Below, one piece after another: positions 55,021 through 64,000 of a stretch of DNA of 64,000 bases. Every line of letters starts with the position of its first letter. The stretch's first letter is position 1. The notes beneath the pieces are model-generated. The model searched no databases. It saw nothing but the letters and a program-made list of their open reading frames with translations, and was not told the DNA's origin. The DNA comes from Phascolarctos cinereus (Eukaryota; Chordata; Mammalia; Diprotodontia; Phascolarctidae). The position numbers and the translations under genes are program-made. The DNA is taken from contig NW_018343954.1 of the NCBI RefSeq assembly GCF_002099425.1, positions 21,723,501 to 21,787,500 on the forward strand, read 5' to 3'.

Positions 55021-56255
55021 GACTCTAACTCTTCTGTTAAAAAAAAAAGTAGGACAACATTTGATTGTGTCCTGTTTTGTTCAGTCTCTTCCCTTCTTTA
55101 TGTTTAATTTATCAAAGATCACAGTGTCTGAAAAATCAAATCCACATATTCTTTGATGATCCTGGGATATTGTTTGGTCTAGTCTAATGACTAGAATTCA
55201 TTGATGTTGAGAAGTCCCCTCTAGCCACTATTTCACTTAACTTTGTTTTCAATTCTTTATTTACTTTCTCCTTCCACTTTTGATAATAGTTTATTTGATA
55301 GGTACCTTGGACTTTAGCTAGGCCCTGTTACCAACCCCCTTTTAAGTCCTAATTGTTTTTAAATGTATCTAAAATAAGGCACTGCCTCAAAAATAGTAGT
55401 CATAACAAGAATTTAAGTAGATGAGAGCAGGAAATAAGATTGAAGCAGGAGATGGGAGGTTGCAGTCCAAAAAAATGATGTTACAAAATAGAGAAAGGGA
55501 AAAATTGAGACTCTAGACCAGTTATCTCAGACTCTGTTTTGAAATATTTGCCACAGTGAATCCCAGTCTGACATGGTATCTTCAATTTGTGGGTAAAACA
55601 ATGACAGGGTGGAACGTCATAGTTCCTAAATTCTGATGAGTCTTTCACCATCTGCAAGGGATCAGACTGTGTTTAAAGAAAAGTCTTGCTAGTGGTCATC
55701 AAGAGGTAAGGAGAATGTGACTTGACAGAGCTATTGGGTCTGGTTTTTATTACATGGTTCTTAATCGCCATGCCCTTTGATAAATATCAGTAAAGATACA
55801 ATTAGCACAATTGTAGTCTGAGAGGGCTCTTGTTCTATGCTCCACCCTGAAATTCATGGCAATTCAGTGGAGAAAACAAAAGACCCTTGGCAGAGGTATG
55901 GAATGGAGTCAAGGAGGCCTGCCTTCTCTTTGCCACCATTTACCATGGTTTTTCCATTTCAAGTAGCTGATCTATCACACCTTCAACATTCCCTTTGATC
56001 CTAAAATAACATAATTATGTTGATAGCATATGCACTCCTTTAGCAATACAGAAACAGTCAGCTAAGTGCATAATCTGCTAGAATAGGTAATTAAAATAGG
56101 AAGGTACTAAATGTTAAAATTATTTATAATTGTATCAATGATCCACAATCTCCCCTCTAGCTCATGTCATTTCATTTTAACCACTTTTATTATTTTCTTA
56201 TCATTGATTGGAAAGTCTATACAAAGACTTTTTTTTCATTCTGATTGTGCTGAAC
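55021..56255. other. No gene recognised
   Basis: 1.2 kb with no named repeat and no coding signal. Confidence 0.45.
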
Positions 56256-56259
56256 ATGG

Positions 56260-56640
56260 TAATGGAATAAAAATCAAGAACCAAAATTGCTATTTTTATC
56301 TTTAAGGAGTCCATCTCTCATTTTTTGCACATGTAGTTTTTGCTTGGCACTTGCAGAAATACAAAAAGTATAGTTTTTGTTGGACTCCAAAATATTTCTT
56401 TTGCCTAGTACATTTGGTAGAGCTGAGATCCTTTGAGCTCTTTTTTTTTCCTGTTTGTTCTCTAGTCTTAATTCCCATTTGAAATTATCTATCTGTGATT
56501 GCTGTTTTCGGTTTTCTATATGAAGCATTTATTGGTGATGATTTATCTACAGGAGATTTCCCTTCACATTTAAAAGAAGTTCCTCACTTTTTTCTTGTGA
56601 TTTGATATTTTTCAGTTGCCCTTGATCTAAAATTTGGAGA
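56260..56640 (-). pseudogene. Possible broken coding segment, unidentified
   Basis: On the minus strand, open pieces in different frames follow one another: about 36 codons with LKNIKSQEKSEELLLNVKGN, a short KSSPINASYRKPKTAITDR, and an 84-codon frame rich in Lys, Glu, Asn and Gln. The composition looks more like a charged protein than neighbouring noncoding DNA, but no domain is recognised. It may be a decayed retrocopy, part of a LINE ORF, or chance. Confidence 0.25.
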
Positions 56641-56679
56641 TTCCTAGGAAAAGAATACAAAGAGATGTTGCCCATTTAC

Positions 56680-56982
<303 letters not shown>

Positions 56983-57014
<32 letters not shown>
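56983..57014. repeat. (GA)n microsatellite
   Basis: Sixteen GA units directly follow the TA-rich end of the hexamer array. Confidence 0.95.
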
Positions 57015-57017
<3 letters not shown>

Positions 57018-57660
57018 TATTTAGTAAAAATTCAACTATTTCTTCCTTTTTCTTTTCTCTTGTTTCCTCCTTCCACTAGCTGTTTCATCCTCCCATCTCA
57101 AAACTCATGTAATACCTGCTGTCCCTTAAAAGAAGCTTTATTCATATGATAGCCTTCAATTGAGGTTCACCCTCACCTTTCTTTTCCCGGCTAATAAATG
57201 TATTCTTCATACATTTCAATTTTTTATTTACAAAATTAAAGCCTTAGACTGAAGTCTTTTCCAGCTTTAAAGTTCTGTTGTCCTAAGATTCTAGCATCTT
57301 ACTGTTCTGTGCTTCCTTGAGGTAGGGAAACACACTTTCACACTTCCAGTACTTGGGAAAAAGCATTCAATCCATTAGGCATGAAACTTGCATTTCTCAC
57401 TCTATCCTAACTGCACACATGGATGCTTTTTGGTTTTCATGCCTAAAATAAATTCACTAGGTGTCTCATCATCCAGGAAATAAAATATGTCTACTTCTGC
57501 ACCAAGTGTACTATATAGAAAGAATTTTGTGCTTATAGGAAATAAATCAAGTATGGGTATTAAATCTCTAAGATGAAATTCTAGTTTTGCATTAGAAAAA
57601 AAAATATGTATCCTTCACTTCAAAGGGTGAGTATAAGTGAAAACTCTAACTGGTTAATTT
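57015..57660. other. No gene; SINE tail at 57225-57300
   Basis: 'agactgaagtcttttccagc' with 'ctaagattctagc' is a sense SINE tail. Otherwise nothing is supported. Confidence 0.4.
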
Positions 57661-57664
57661 GTGA

Positions 57665-57855
57665 GTTTTGCATAGTGCCTTATAATTAAAACACCTTCAT
57701 AAATTATCTAATTTAATCCTTATAATTCTGAGAAGTAGGTGCCATCTTCCTTTTGCAGATAAAACAGGGAGATTAGGTGACTTGCCCTAATGTCCCAATA
57801 TGAGAGGAAGAATCAGGATTCAAAGCCATGTTTTCTGATTCTGTATTCTGTATTA
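57665..57855 (-). mobile_element. MIR-type CORE-SINE
   Basis: 'tagtgccttataattaaaac', 'ctgagaagtaggtgccatct', 'ttgcagataaaacagggaga' and 'ggtgacttgccctaatgtcc' keep the antisense MIR order. Confidence 0.75.
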
Positions 57856-57889
57856 TTTTAAGTTAAACCTATTAGCACAATTCTCTACC

Positions 57890-58696
57890 TATATGACCCA
57901 CATGTATCTCAGATTCAATATTCCCCAAATGAAGCTCATTATCCCTGTTCCATCTCCCTCAAATTCCCTGTTTTTATAACTCTCCTATTCCTCTAAAAAG
58001 TAATATAATCCTTATAGGAACACAGATTTGTAACCTCAGACTTTTTTTTAAACTACTACTTGCTCATTTTTAAGAAGTTACCAAATCTTGGCAATGATAC
58101 CACTATGTCATCTTATATCTATCCCCTTCTCTCCACTGAAAAAAGCCACCACCCTAGAGCAGGCTCTCATCATCTCTTACTTGAACTGTGCAATTGCCTT
58201 CTACTTGATTTTCCTTCTTCTGGTATTTTCCTTCTCCACCCCATTCTTCAGACAGCTACCAAAGAAATATTTTAAAAACTCAGTCCTGATCATGTTACTC
58301 TACTCATCACAACCCTACTGTCACTAGAATAAAATACAAACTCCACAGAACGGATGACATTTAAAGCCTTTCATCATCCATTTTTATTCATATCTTTTCC
58401 AGACTAATTTCAGATTATTCCCCTTTACATAATCCATTTGCAAGCCAAACTCGCCTGCTTACTGCTTTGTATATGAACAATGTTCCTCTTTCATCTTGGT
58501 CTTAACATAAACTAAATGGCCCCCATGTTCAGAATGGTAATTTTTCACTGGTGGTTGTGATGCCTAGAATGTTCTATCTCCTCATCTCTGCCTCCTGGTC
58601 AACTTTACCTCTCATCTAAAACCCCAACTTCTGCACAAAACCTTTTATAACCTAAGGTGAACATCTACTCAATTTACCTTTATACTTTCTAGCTAG
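57890..58696 (+). mobile_element. L2 LINE, long 3' portion
   Basis: About 800 bases follow the L2 consensus: 'aatgaagctcattatccctg', 'ccccttctctccactgaaaa', 'agagcaggctctcatcatct', 'gatcatgttactctactcat', 'aaaatacaaactccacagaa', 'aagccaaactcgcctgctta' and 'aatgttctatctcctcatct'. Frames over it (58060-58327) are L2-derived and not open beyond chance. Confidence 0.85.
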
Positions 58697-59351
58697 TGTG
58701 ACAGAAACATTAGACTCAATGCAATCAATCAAACTTTATTAATCAATACATGCAAATAGTGCTTTCTCAAAACAGACCACCACCACCCTGATTTCAAAGT
58801 TCTATTAAGCTTCTTTTTTTACCAGGTTAGATGAGTCAGTCTAGTCCGAGGTGGTGACTCTCCTACTTCCATATTCTTTTGAGAAGTCTTTAAATCTCTG
58901 TCAACCAATCAGCATTGACCTCGAGTCACATGGACTCATCTCTCAAGGAAATGAAGGAGCCAGTCCTCTTTATGAGCAGGCTTATAACTAGGACCTCATA
59001 GAGGGTTGCATACTTTTAGCTAAAATTATTAATCATGTTATTTGATTGGCAGTTTACTTCAATATTAGTGATAAAGTTGTTTACAATATTTTCTCATTAG
59101 TGGTCTACCTTATCAGAGGTCCACACATTTTTATCAGTTGTTTTTAAGAATATATGCATACTGTTCACTACATCATGCAGAAGTGTTTATCTTATTGCTG
59201 AAATACTGCTCATAGAAAAATAATTTAGTAAAGACATCTCCATCACAAAATAAAGGTTTAAAACAAAATGGATTTAGGCTTAGTTGACATACTATCATAT
59301 TAAAGTAATAGAACTTATTCTCAACACATTATCAGCTATGCTGAATTGACA
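58697..59351 (-). mobile_element. Candidate solo LTR of an endogenous retrovirus
   Basis: On the minus strand the segment begins TGTCAATTCA and ends CTAATGTTTCTGTCACA, with TG...CA ends. AATAAAG lies about 40 bases before the 3' end and a CCAAT box (plus strand, about 58900) is in the inner part. It stands between two L2 pieces and has no internal gag, pol or env sequence beside it. Length about 650 bases. Borders are uncertain and no target duplication is clear. An old fossil; family not assigned. Confidence 0.35.
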
Positions 59352-59394
59352 AACTTATTCCTACTCTACTCCTACTCATTTATTGTGCTACTGA

Positions 59395-59637
59395 AACTTG
59401 CTCTCACTATTCCTTTCCTGGTTTCCCTTGAGGCTAAGTCCTTCCCTCTGAGATTACTTCCAAGTTATCTTGTACATATCTTGCTGGTATGTAATTGTTT
59501 GGATGTTGTTTTCCCCAGTAAATTGTGAATTCCTTGAGGGTAAATACTATTTTTACCATTCTTGCATGTGTGCACATCACTTAGCATAGTATCTGGCACA
59601 TAGTATGCTCTTAATAAATGCTTGTTGACTTACCTGT
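59395..59637 (+). mobile_element. L2 LINE 3' end
   Basis: 'cttccctctgagattacttc', 'tgtgaattccttgagggtaa', 'gtatctggcacatagtatgc' and 'cttaataaatgcttgttgac' are a well-kept L2 terminus. Confidence 0.85.
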
Positions 59638-59640
59638 CTT

Positions 59641-59762
59641 TTGTCTCCTAGCTCTCTTCAAATCTCAGCCCTAATGCTACCCTCTCTGAAAGGCCTTCCT
59701 TTATCCTCTCAGTAGTGAATGCTCCACTTCCCCTCCCAAAATTACTTTTTAATTTACATCAG
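59641..59762 (+). mobile_element. Further L2 fragment, directly following
   Basis: 'ctcttcaaatctcagcccta' and 'ctgaaaggccttcctttatc' are L2 blocks that belong upstream of the terminus at 59637. This is therefore a separate copy or a local duplication. It is cut off by the TG/AG repeat. Confidence 0.7.
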
Positions 59763-59767
59763 TGTGA

Positions 59768-59842
<75 letters not shown>
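59763..59842. repeat. (TG)n(AG)n compound microsatellite
   Basis: About 13 TG units pass directly into about 26 AG units. Confidence 0.97.
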
Positions 59843-59845
<3 letters not shown>

Positions 59846-59879
59846 ATGTTGTATGTGACATTGTTTTCATTCTTTCTAG

Positions 59880-60319
59880 TTTGTCAAATATATGAAGGAG
59901 AGTAAAGTATAAGAAAACTGGAAATTTAGGAAGAGGCCAAGTGATGAAGAGGTTTCAATCCCAAATAGGAGAATTTACATTTCATTCTGGGGATAATTAA
60001 CAGCCACTAGAGTTTATTGAATAGGGCAAGGGCAATGTCAGGAACAGATGTATACTTTATAAAAATCACTTTAGCAAGCTGAGTGGAGAATAAATTGGAG
60101 TGGGCAGAGACTTGGTACAATTAGCAGGCTATTACAATAATCCAAGTAAGAGGTGATGATGGCCTGTACTAGGATGGAAGCAATGCCAGTGGAGAGAAGG
60201 AAACTTATAAAAGACATCTTGCAAAGGTAGAAATGAGATTTGGTCATAGAACTGAATATGAAGTATGAGAAGGATTAAGAAGTCAAAGGTTTTATACACA
60301 CACACACACACACACACAA

Positions 60320-60360
<41 letters not shown>

Positions 60361-60597
60361 TAATATGTATATATATATCACAGAGAGGATGATAGTGCCT
60401 TTTACAAGAATAGGAAAGTTTATAAGAAAGAAGGGTTTGGAGGCAAAGATAATAAAATTATTATTTTTTGGTTTTTTGTTGAGATTGAGCTGCTTACCAG
60501 AAGCCCAGTTTAACATGCCCAAGAAGCAGTTGGTAATATTTGGATGTAGCTCTGTTGGGAGAATATGGCTGGATATATCTGTATAGATGGTTTCAGG
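59880..60597 (+). mobile_element. Unnamed ancient mammalian repeat, long 3' half
   Basis: 'taacagccactagagtttat', 'ataaaaatcactttagcaag', 'gagtggagaataaattggag', 'aggctattacaataatccaa' and 'gaggtgatgatggcctgtac', then after microsatellites 'gaagcagttggtaatatttg'. The order continues that of 47085 and 53930, so the full element exceeds 1 kb. Noncoding. Confidence 0.65.
60295..60368. repeat. (CA)n and (TA)n microsatellites inside the repeat
   Basis: About 12 CA units, then TACATA and about 14 TA units, inserted between two recognisable blocks of the unnamed repeat. Confidence 0.95.
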
Positions 60598-60636
60598 AAG
60601 AAGAAGAAGAAGAAGAAGAAGAAGAAGAAGAAGAAG
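60598..60636. repeat. (GAA)n microsatellite
   Basis: Thirteen AAG/GAA units. The run produces Glu, Lys or Arg homopolymer frames on the plus strand. Confidence 0.95.
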
Positions 60637-60689
60637 ACCACCAGAAAAAGTCCTTCAGAGAAAACCAGACTATATCACCTCTCTCTCGC

Positions 60690-61010
60690 TTATTTTCACT
60701 CCCTACAAATTTGCTCATGTTTCCCTCATCCTAAAAATCCCTCACTTTATCCATCTATCCCCACAGCTATTCTTCCATATCTTTTCTCTCTTTTGGGGCT
60801 AAATTCCTTGAGAAGGCTACCTGCAATAACTTCTACTTTCTTCTCAGTATCTTCTTAACTGTCTACAATCTGGCTTCTGACCTCATTGTTCAACTGAATG
60901 TGCTTTCTCCACAGTTACTGATTTGTTAACTGCCAAATCTAAATCCTTATCTTAACCTTTCTGCAGAATTTCTTCTTAAACCATCATTCTAGCCTGTTCA
61001 GATTTTTTTA
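60690..61010 (+). mobile_element. L2 reverse-transcriptase fragment
   Basis: 'ctaaattccttgagaaggct', 'ctacaatctggcttctgacc', 'tgaatgtgctttctccacag' and 'gttaactgccaaatctaaat' follow the L2 ORF2 order upstream of the segment seen at 30075. Frame lost. Confidence 0.7.
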
Positions 61011-61525
61011 AGGGATTAGAAACCTGTCACAGAAAAAAAAGTAGCTATCCCTCTCTACTTCAAGTCTGAAAATGTGATAATCATGTGCTCTTTGCATTCA
61101 TCCACATCATGGACTATGTGGAAATAAGTCATTTTTCATTTATTAATATCATTTGCACCTAGTTCTTGTGGCTAACAATTGTCAAAAGCATACTGTTGTA
61201 ATCAGTGAAGCTCTTAGGGAATCCAGATGGATGCAGAGAATGCTTAGATCCCACCCAGATCCTGGGTCCACCCACTGCTTATGTTTTGGGTTTAAAAAAT
61301 TCAACATTTGTGCTTACTGCTATTAATCTCAATGGATCTTGCCTCTGAATTGCTGTCTCTATAAAATGGCTTAATAGCTATCTGTTGTCAATGTGTTATT
61401 CTGAACCCAATACAGTGGAAACTGCAGAAATTGGGCAAGGAACCTTCTTTAGGCTATCCTCCTCTACCAAATGATGAAATAAATTGATTTCTAGAACTTT
61501 TTTTTTTCAGATTTTCAGGTTAGTT
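61011..61525. other. No gene recognised
   Basis: May contain upstream parts of the RTE-type LINE that follows, but I cannot show it. Confidence 0.35.
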
Positions 61526-61529
61526 ATTG

Positions 61530-61855
61530 TGACTAACAATGAAAATGATGATCATTAAAGAGCCACTGACCATTTATCTCAGGTTGATATTGGCAAAGGT
61601 TCATCCATCATGGTGTGTCCACATCAAGGAAGGCACTGATTGCTCTGAGCAAAGCAGAGTTACAGTAGCTCAAAAGAAATGTGAGATGTGCAAATTTAGG
61701 TACATCTCCCTTCCAAATGGGCTATCTAGACTAGCTGGGCCTGATCTATGATAGAGCCTTCTGGGCTCATATTGTTATGATCAGCCACAGCTGGGCACAC
61801 TCTACATTGATTCTGATATCATTTTGCTTCTCTTTAAGAGGAAGAGCAAACAAGA
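61530..61855 (+). mobile_element. RTE-type LINE 3' end
   Basis: 'ggttgatattggcaaaggtt', 'catggtgtgtccacatcaag', 'gagcaaagcagagttacagt' and 'aaatgtgagatgtgcaaatt' precede a zinc-finger-like end. CEMC is read in one frame and AFWAHIVMISHSWAHS in another, matching the C2H2-like 'CGRAFRAxIGLISHxRTH' of such LINEs. The terminal 'tgatatcattttgcttctct' resembles the tail of the MAR1-type SINE at 62655. Confidence 0.6.
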
Positions 61856-62650
61856 AGTCCTTACTCGAACATTATTCCACTTGAGACCTGCATTTAAGTT
61901 AACAACAGCCTAGTATGCCTACCCTTTTGGGGCAGTCATCTTCCCTATTCCAAATCCTGTCATCAGCTAATGCATATCTCCTTGCCCACAAGGACAGCAT
62001 GAGAGACATTTTGTCTTTTGTCAGTGGAGTCCTGATAACAGGTTCATTAGGCAAAAGAACTATTCTCTGCCAGTAAGCCTCAAACTAGCTCATCTTTACT
62101 AGATAAATATTACAATTTGTATTCATTGATCTGCTGTTCTTCAGATTATAGCTAAGAGCTTTTCTCTTTAGTGGCTTCTTTCCCTTCTACATCGACCTGA
62201 CTTTGATTTAATAGCAGAACAATTACTATGCTCTCCCTTCCCTTCAACAGAATTCCTCAGCAAATCATACCAAGCCTATGATACCCCTGTGGCTTTTATT
62301 ACATACAGAAAGATTTTCCAAATATTATATTCTTTTCTTCAAAAAGCTTAAAATATTTATGAATTGCAAGACAATTGTTTTCAACCCAGTGTCAAATAAT
62401 TGGAAAGAATCACATCACCTACTCGTAACTTTTTTTTCATTGCTGGAAAAACATATTAAAATAAATTGTTAATGTTTCTTCTCACTTCACAAATTTCCAC
62501 TTTTGCTTTGGTAACATGTATGAAATGTTAAGGTCACCAGATTTTATAGAGATTTCCTCAAATAGCCAGGACTTTCCAAAGTAGAAATGGACAATGTGAG
62601 TTGTACAATGCACAGTGATTCCAGAGAAGCTTTTGTTTGAGAGCTAATTT
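61856..62650. other. No gene recognised
   Basis: No supported feature. Confidence 0.4.
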
Positions 62651-62654
62651 TTTC

Positions 62655-62722
62655 TTTCTAGTTGCAAGTCATGTCATCATCTCTCTGATGTCATGGTCCT
62701 CTTTGAGAATGCAGGACAAACC
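62655..62722 (+). mobile_element. MAR1-type SINE 3' tail
   Basis: 'gttgcaagtcatgtcatcat' and 'gatgtcatggtcctctttga' followed by GGACAAACC are the sense 3' tail of the element seen in antisense at 3898-4085. Confidence 0.75.
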
Positions 62723-62734
62723 ACCAAGTTCAGA

Positions 62735-62880
62735 TTTATATAACATTTAACAGCATGAATTTCACACATAATAGAGAATCATTTTCTTCATATTACTGAT
62801 AACAAAATAGAAATTTTGACCTGCTCATGGTCACCTAGCTACTAAATGACAGGGTTAATGCTAATGATTCTGTGGAATTG
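62735..62880 (-). mobile_element. MIR-type SINE
   Basis: 'ttttcttcatattactgata', 'ttttgacctgctcatggtca' and 'cctagctactaaatgacagg' are antisense MIR blocks. Confidence 0.6.
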
Positions 62881-64000
62881 ATAACTCTAGATTAGGTCTG
62901 CCATGGGAAATACAGCTGTCCATCTAATTCACAATGACTCTTAATTAGCTCTTGTGGACCTTTGAATGTTTATGAGAAAGACTGAAGGTCTAGACCCTCT
63001 TAAGATCTTAAAGCTTTCTAAAATGTACAACTTCTGGAATTTTAGGTTAATTTAAGTAGAAGGAGCTGGAAAGTGGATGCATAACTAGAGTAGGAAAAAT
63101 ATAATCAAAGTATATTGGTCCAGCCAAGCTAAGCCATCAAGCAGAAAGATTAGTTGAGATGCTATTATTTTACTGAGAAGAGTTCTGCTACCTTTTTTGC
63201 CCTAATTTCATAATATAAAATATAGGTATTATTGGGAGACATGGAAGAGCAGATGGCAGGAGAGATTCTGTATGCTCTTCTTATATGATCGATAAGTATT
63301 GGAGCACATGCTACCCATCCCATACCCTCTTTCACTAAATACTTACTCAACAATGCTTCAACAAGGAAAAGAAAACAGTGAAATGCCTTAGCTGAAATGA
63401 TTTGATTTTTGCCTGCTAAACAGATACATAGCATGCTACATGCAGTGGACTATAGGTGTCATTTTTGATATTAGAAATATGAAATCCTAAACATCATGAT
63501 GAAGTTTTAAAAAATTTGACATTTTAAGATAATAGAATCATTGTGCAGTAAAGATACATTTGAGTTAGGAAAGCATGGCACTTCTGAGATACTGAATAGT
63601 ATTGAAAATGTAAATGAAGTCAATTAAAAGTGTATTTTGCTATCCTGGGAATAGCAACATAGGAACCACTTTTTGCATGGTGAGTTTAAGTCTGTTCTTT
63701 CTTAACTTATTACTAAATGTAAAGGGTACATTAGTCAAAAAATATGAATGTTGCCGAATATTCATTTTGAAGGTATTTTTCTTAGCAATTGGTTTAGCTT
63801 CTCTCTCGCTGAAGCTTTTCAGAATATTTTAATGATTTCTTGACTGATTTTGCAAATTATTAATATTATATTTCACCACTTTATTCCAGAATGTATGAGG
63901 AACTATGGGGTAAGTGGAAGAAAGTAAATTTTCAGGAGATGCTTAAAAGAGTTGACACAAATAATTACTGAAGTGTCTGTTTTAAAGAATATTGATTTTT
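62881..64000. other. No gene recognised
   Basis: The last 1.1 kb is AT-rich with short motif-free frames (63165-63434 minus, 63614-63832 plus). Confidence 0.45.

Overview
The window looks like marsupial nuclear DNA. It is AT-rich and CpG-poor, and it is packed with therian repeats that I recognise from their consensus sequences. These are tRNA-headed SINEs opening GGGCAGCTAGGTGG..., SINEs with a BovB/RTE-like tail (...GACTGAACAACAAC), MAR1-type SINE pieces, many old MIR/CORE-SINEs, L2, CR1/L3, an RTE-type LINE 3' end, and several L1 copies whose 5' end reads GGCAGAGCCAAGATGGCAGA on the minus strand. I cannot name the species. The SINE tail (CCCCATTGCCTAGCCAAAAA) is compatible with several marsupial orders. 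All repeat-family calls rest on remembered consensus sequences and visible peptides, not on a search.

No complete host protein-coding gene, tRNA, rRNA or CRISPR array is visible. The longest open frames are short and are explained by L1 ORF1/ORF2 pieces, L2, or microsatellites without stop codons. The window therefore reads as a gene desert or the inside of a long intron. Two stretches look faintly like host coding sequence: an exon-like open segment ending in a good splice donor at about 41393-41512, and a broken coding-like segment on the minus strand at about 56260-56640. Neither could be identified.

Layout. 1-1600: two minus-strand L1 3' pieces, a CR1/L3 end and a MIR. 1600-6970: sparse old SINEs and an L2 end. 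6970-13090: a minus-strand L1 with a second, shorter L1-like unit (9586-12275) inserted in its ORF1. The inner unit has a 5' UTR, ORF1, spacer and 3' end but no ORF2, the layout of a half-L1 (HAL1). 13.1-37 kb: L2, MIR, CR1/L3, a hAT-like relic, an old L1 ORF1 and several datable SINE insertions. 37.2-41.4 kb: a rearranged minus-strand L1 with further L1 ends nested in its ORF1. 43.9-47.1 kb: a plus-strand L1 ORF2 relic with a SINE inside. 47-54.5 kb: an unnamed ancient repeat, L2, CR1/L3, and the freshest-looking SINE of the window. 56.7-57.0 kb: a long TATACA hexamer array. 57.9-61.0 kb: L2 pieces with a candidate solo LTR between two of them. 61.5-62.7 kb: an RTE-type LINE 3' end close to a SINE that shares its tail.

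The relations worth following are between repeats rather than genes: LINE/SINE partner pairs, nested insertions that give relative ages, and one-way orientation of L2.
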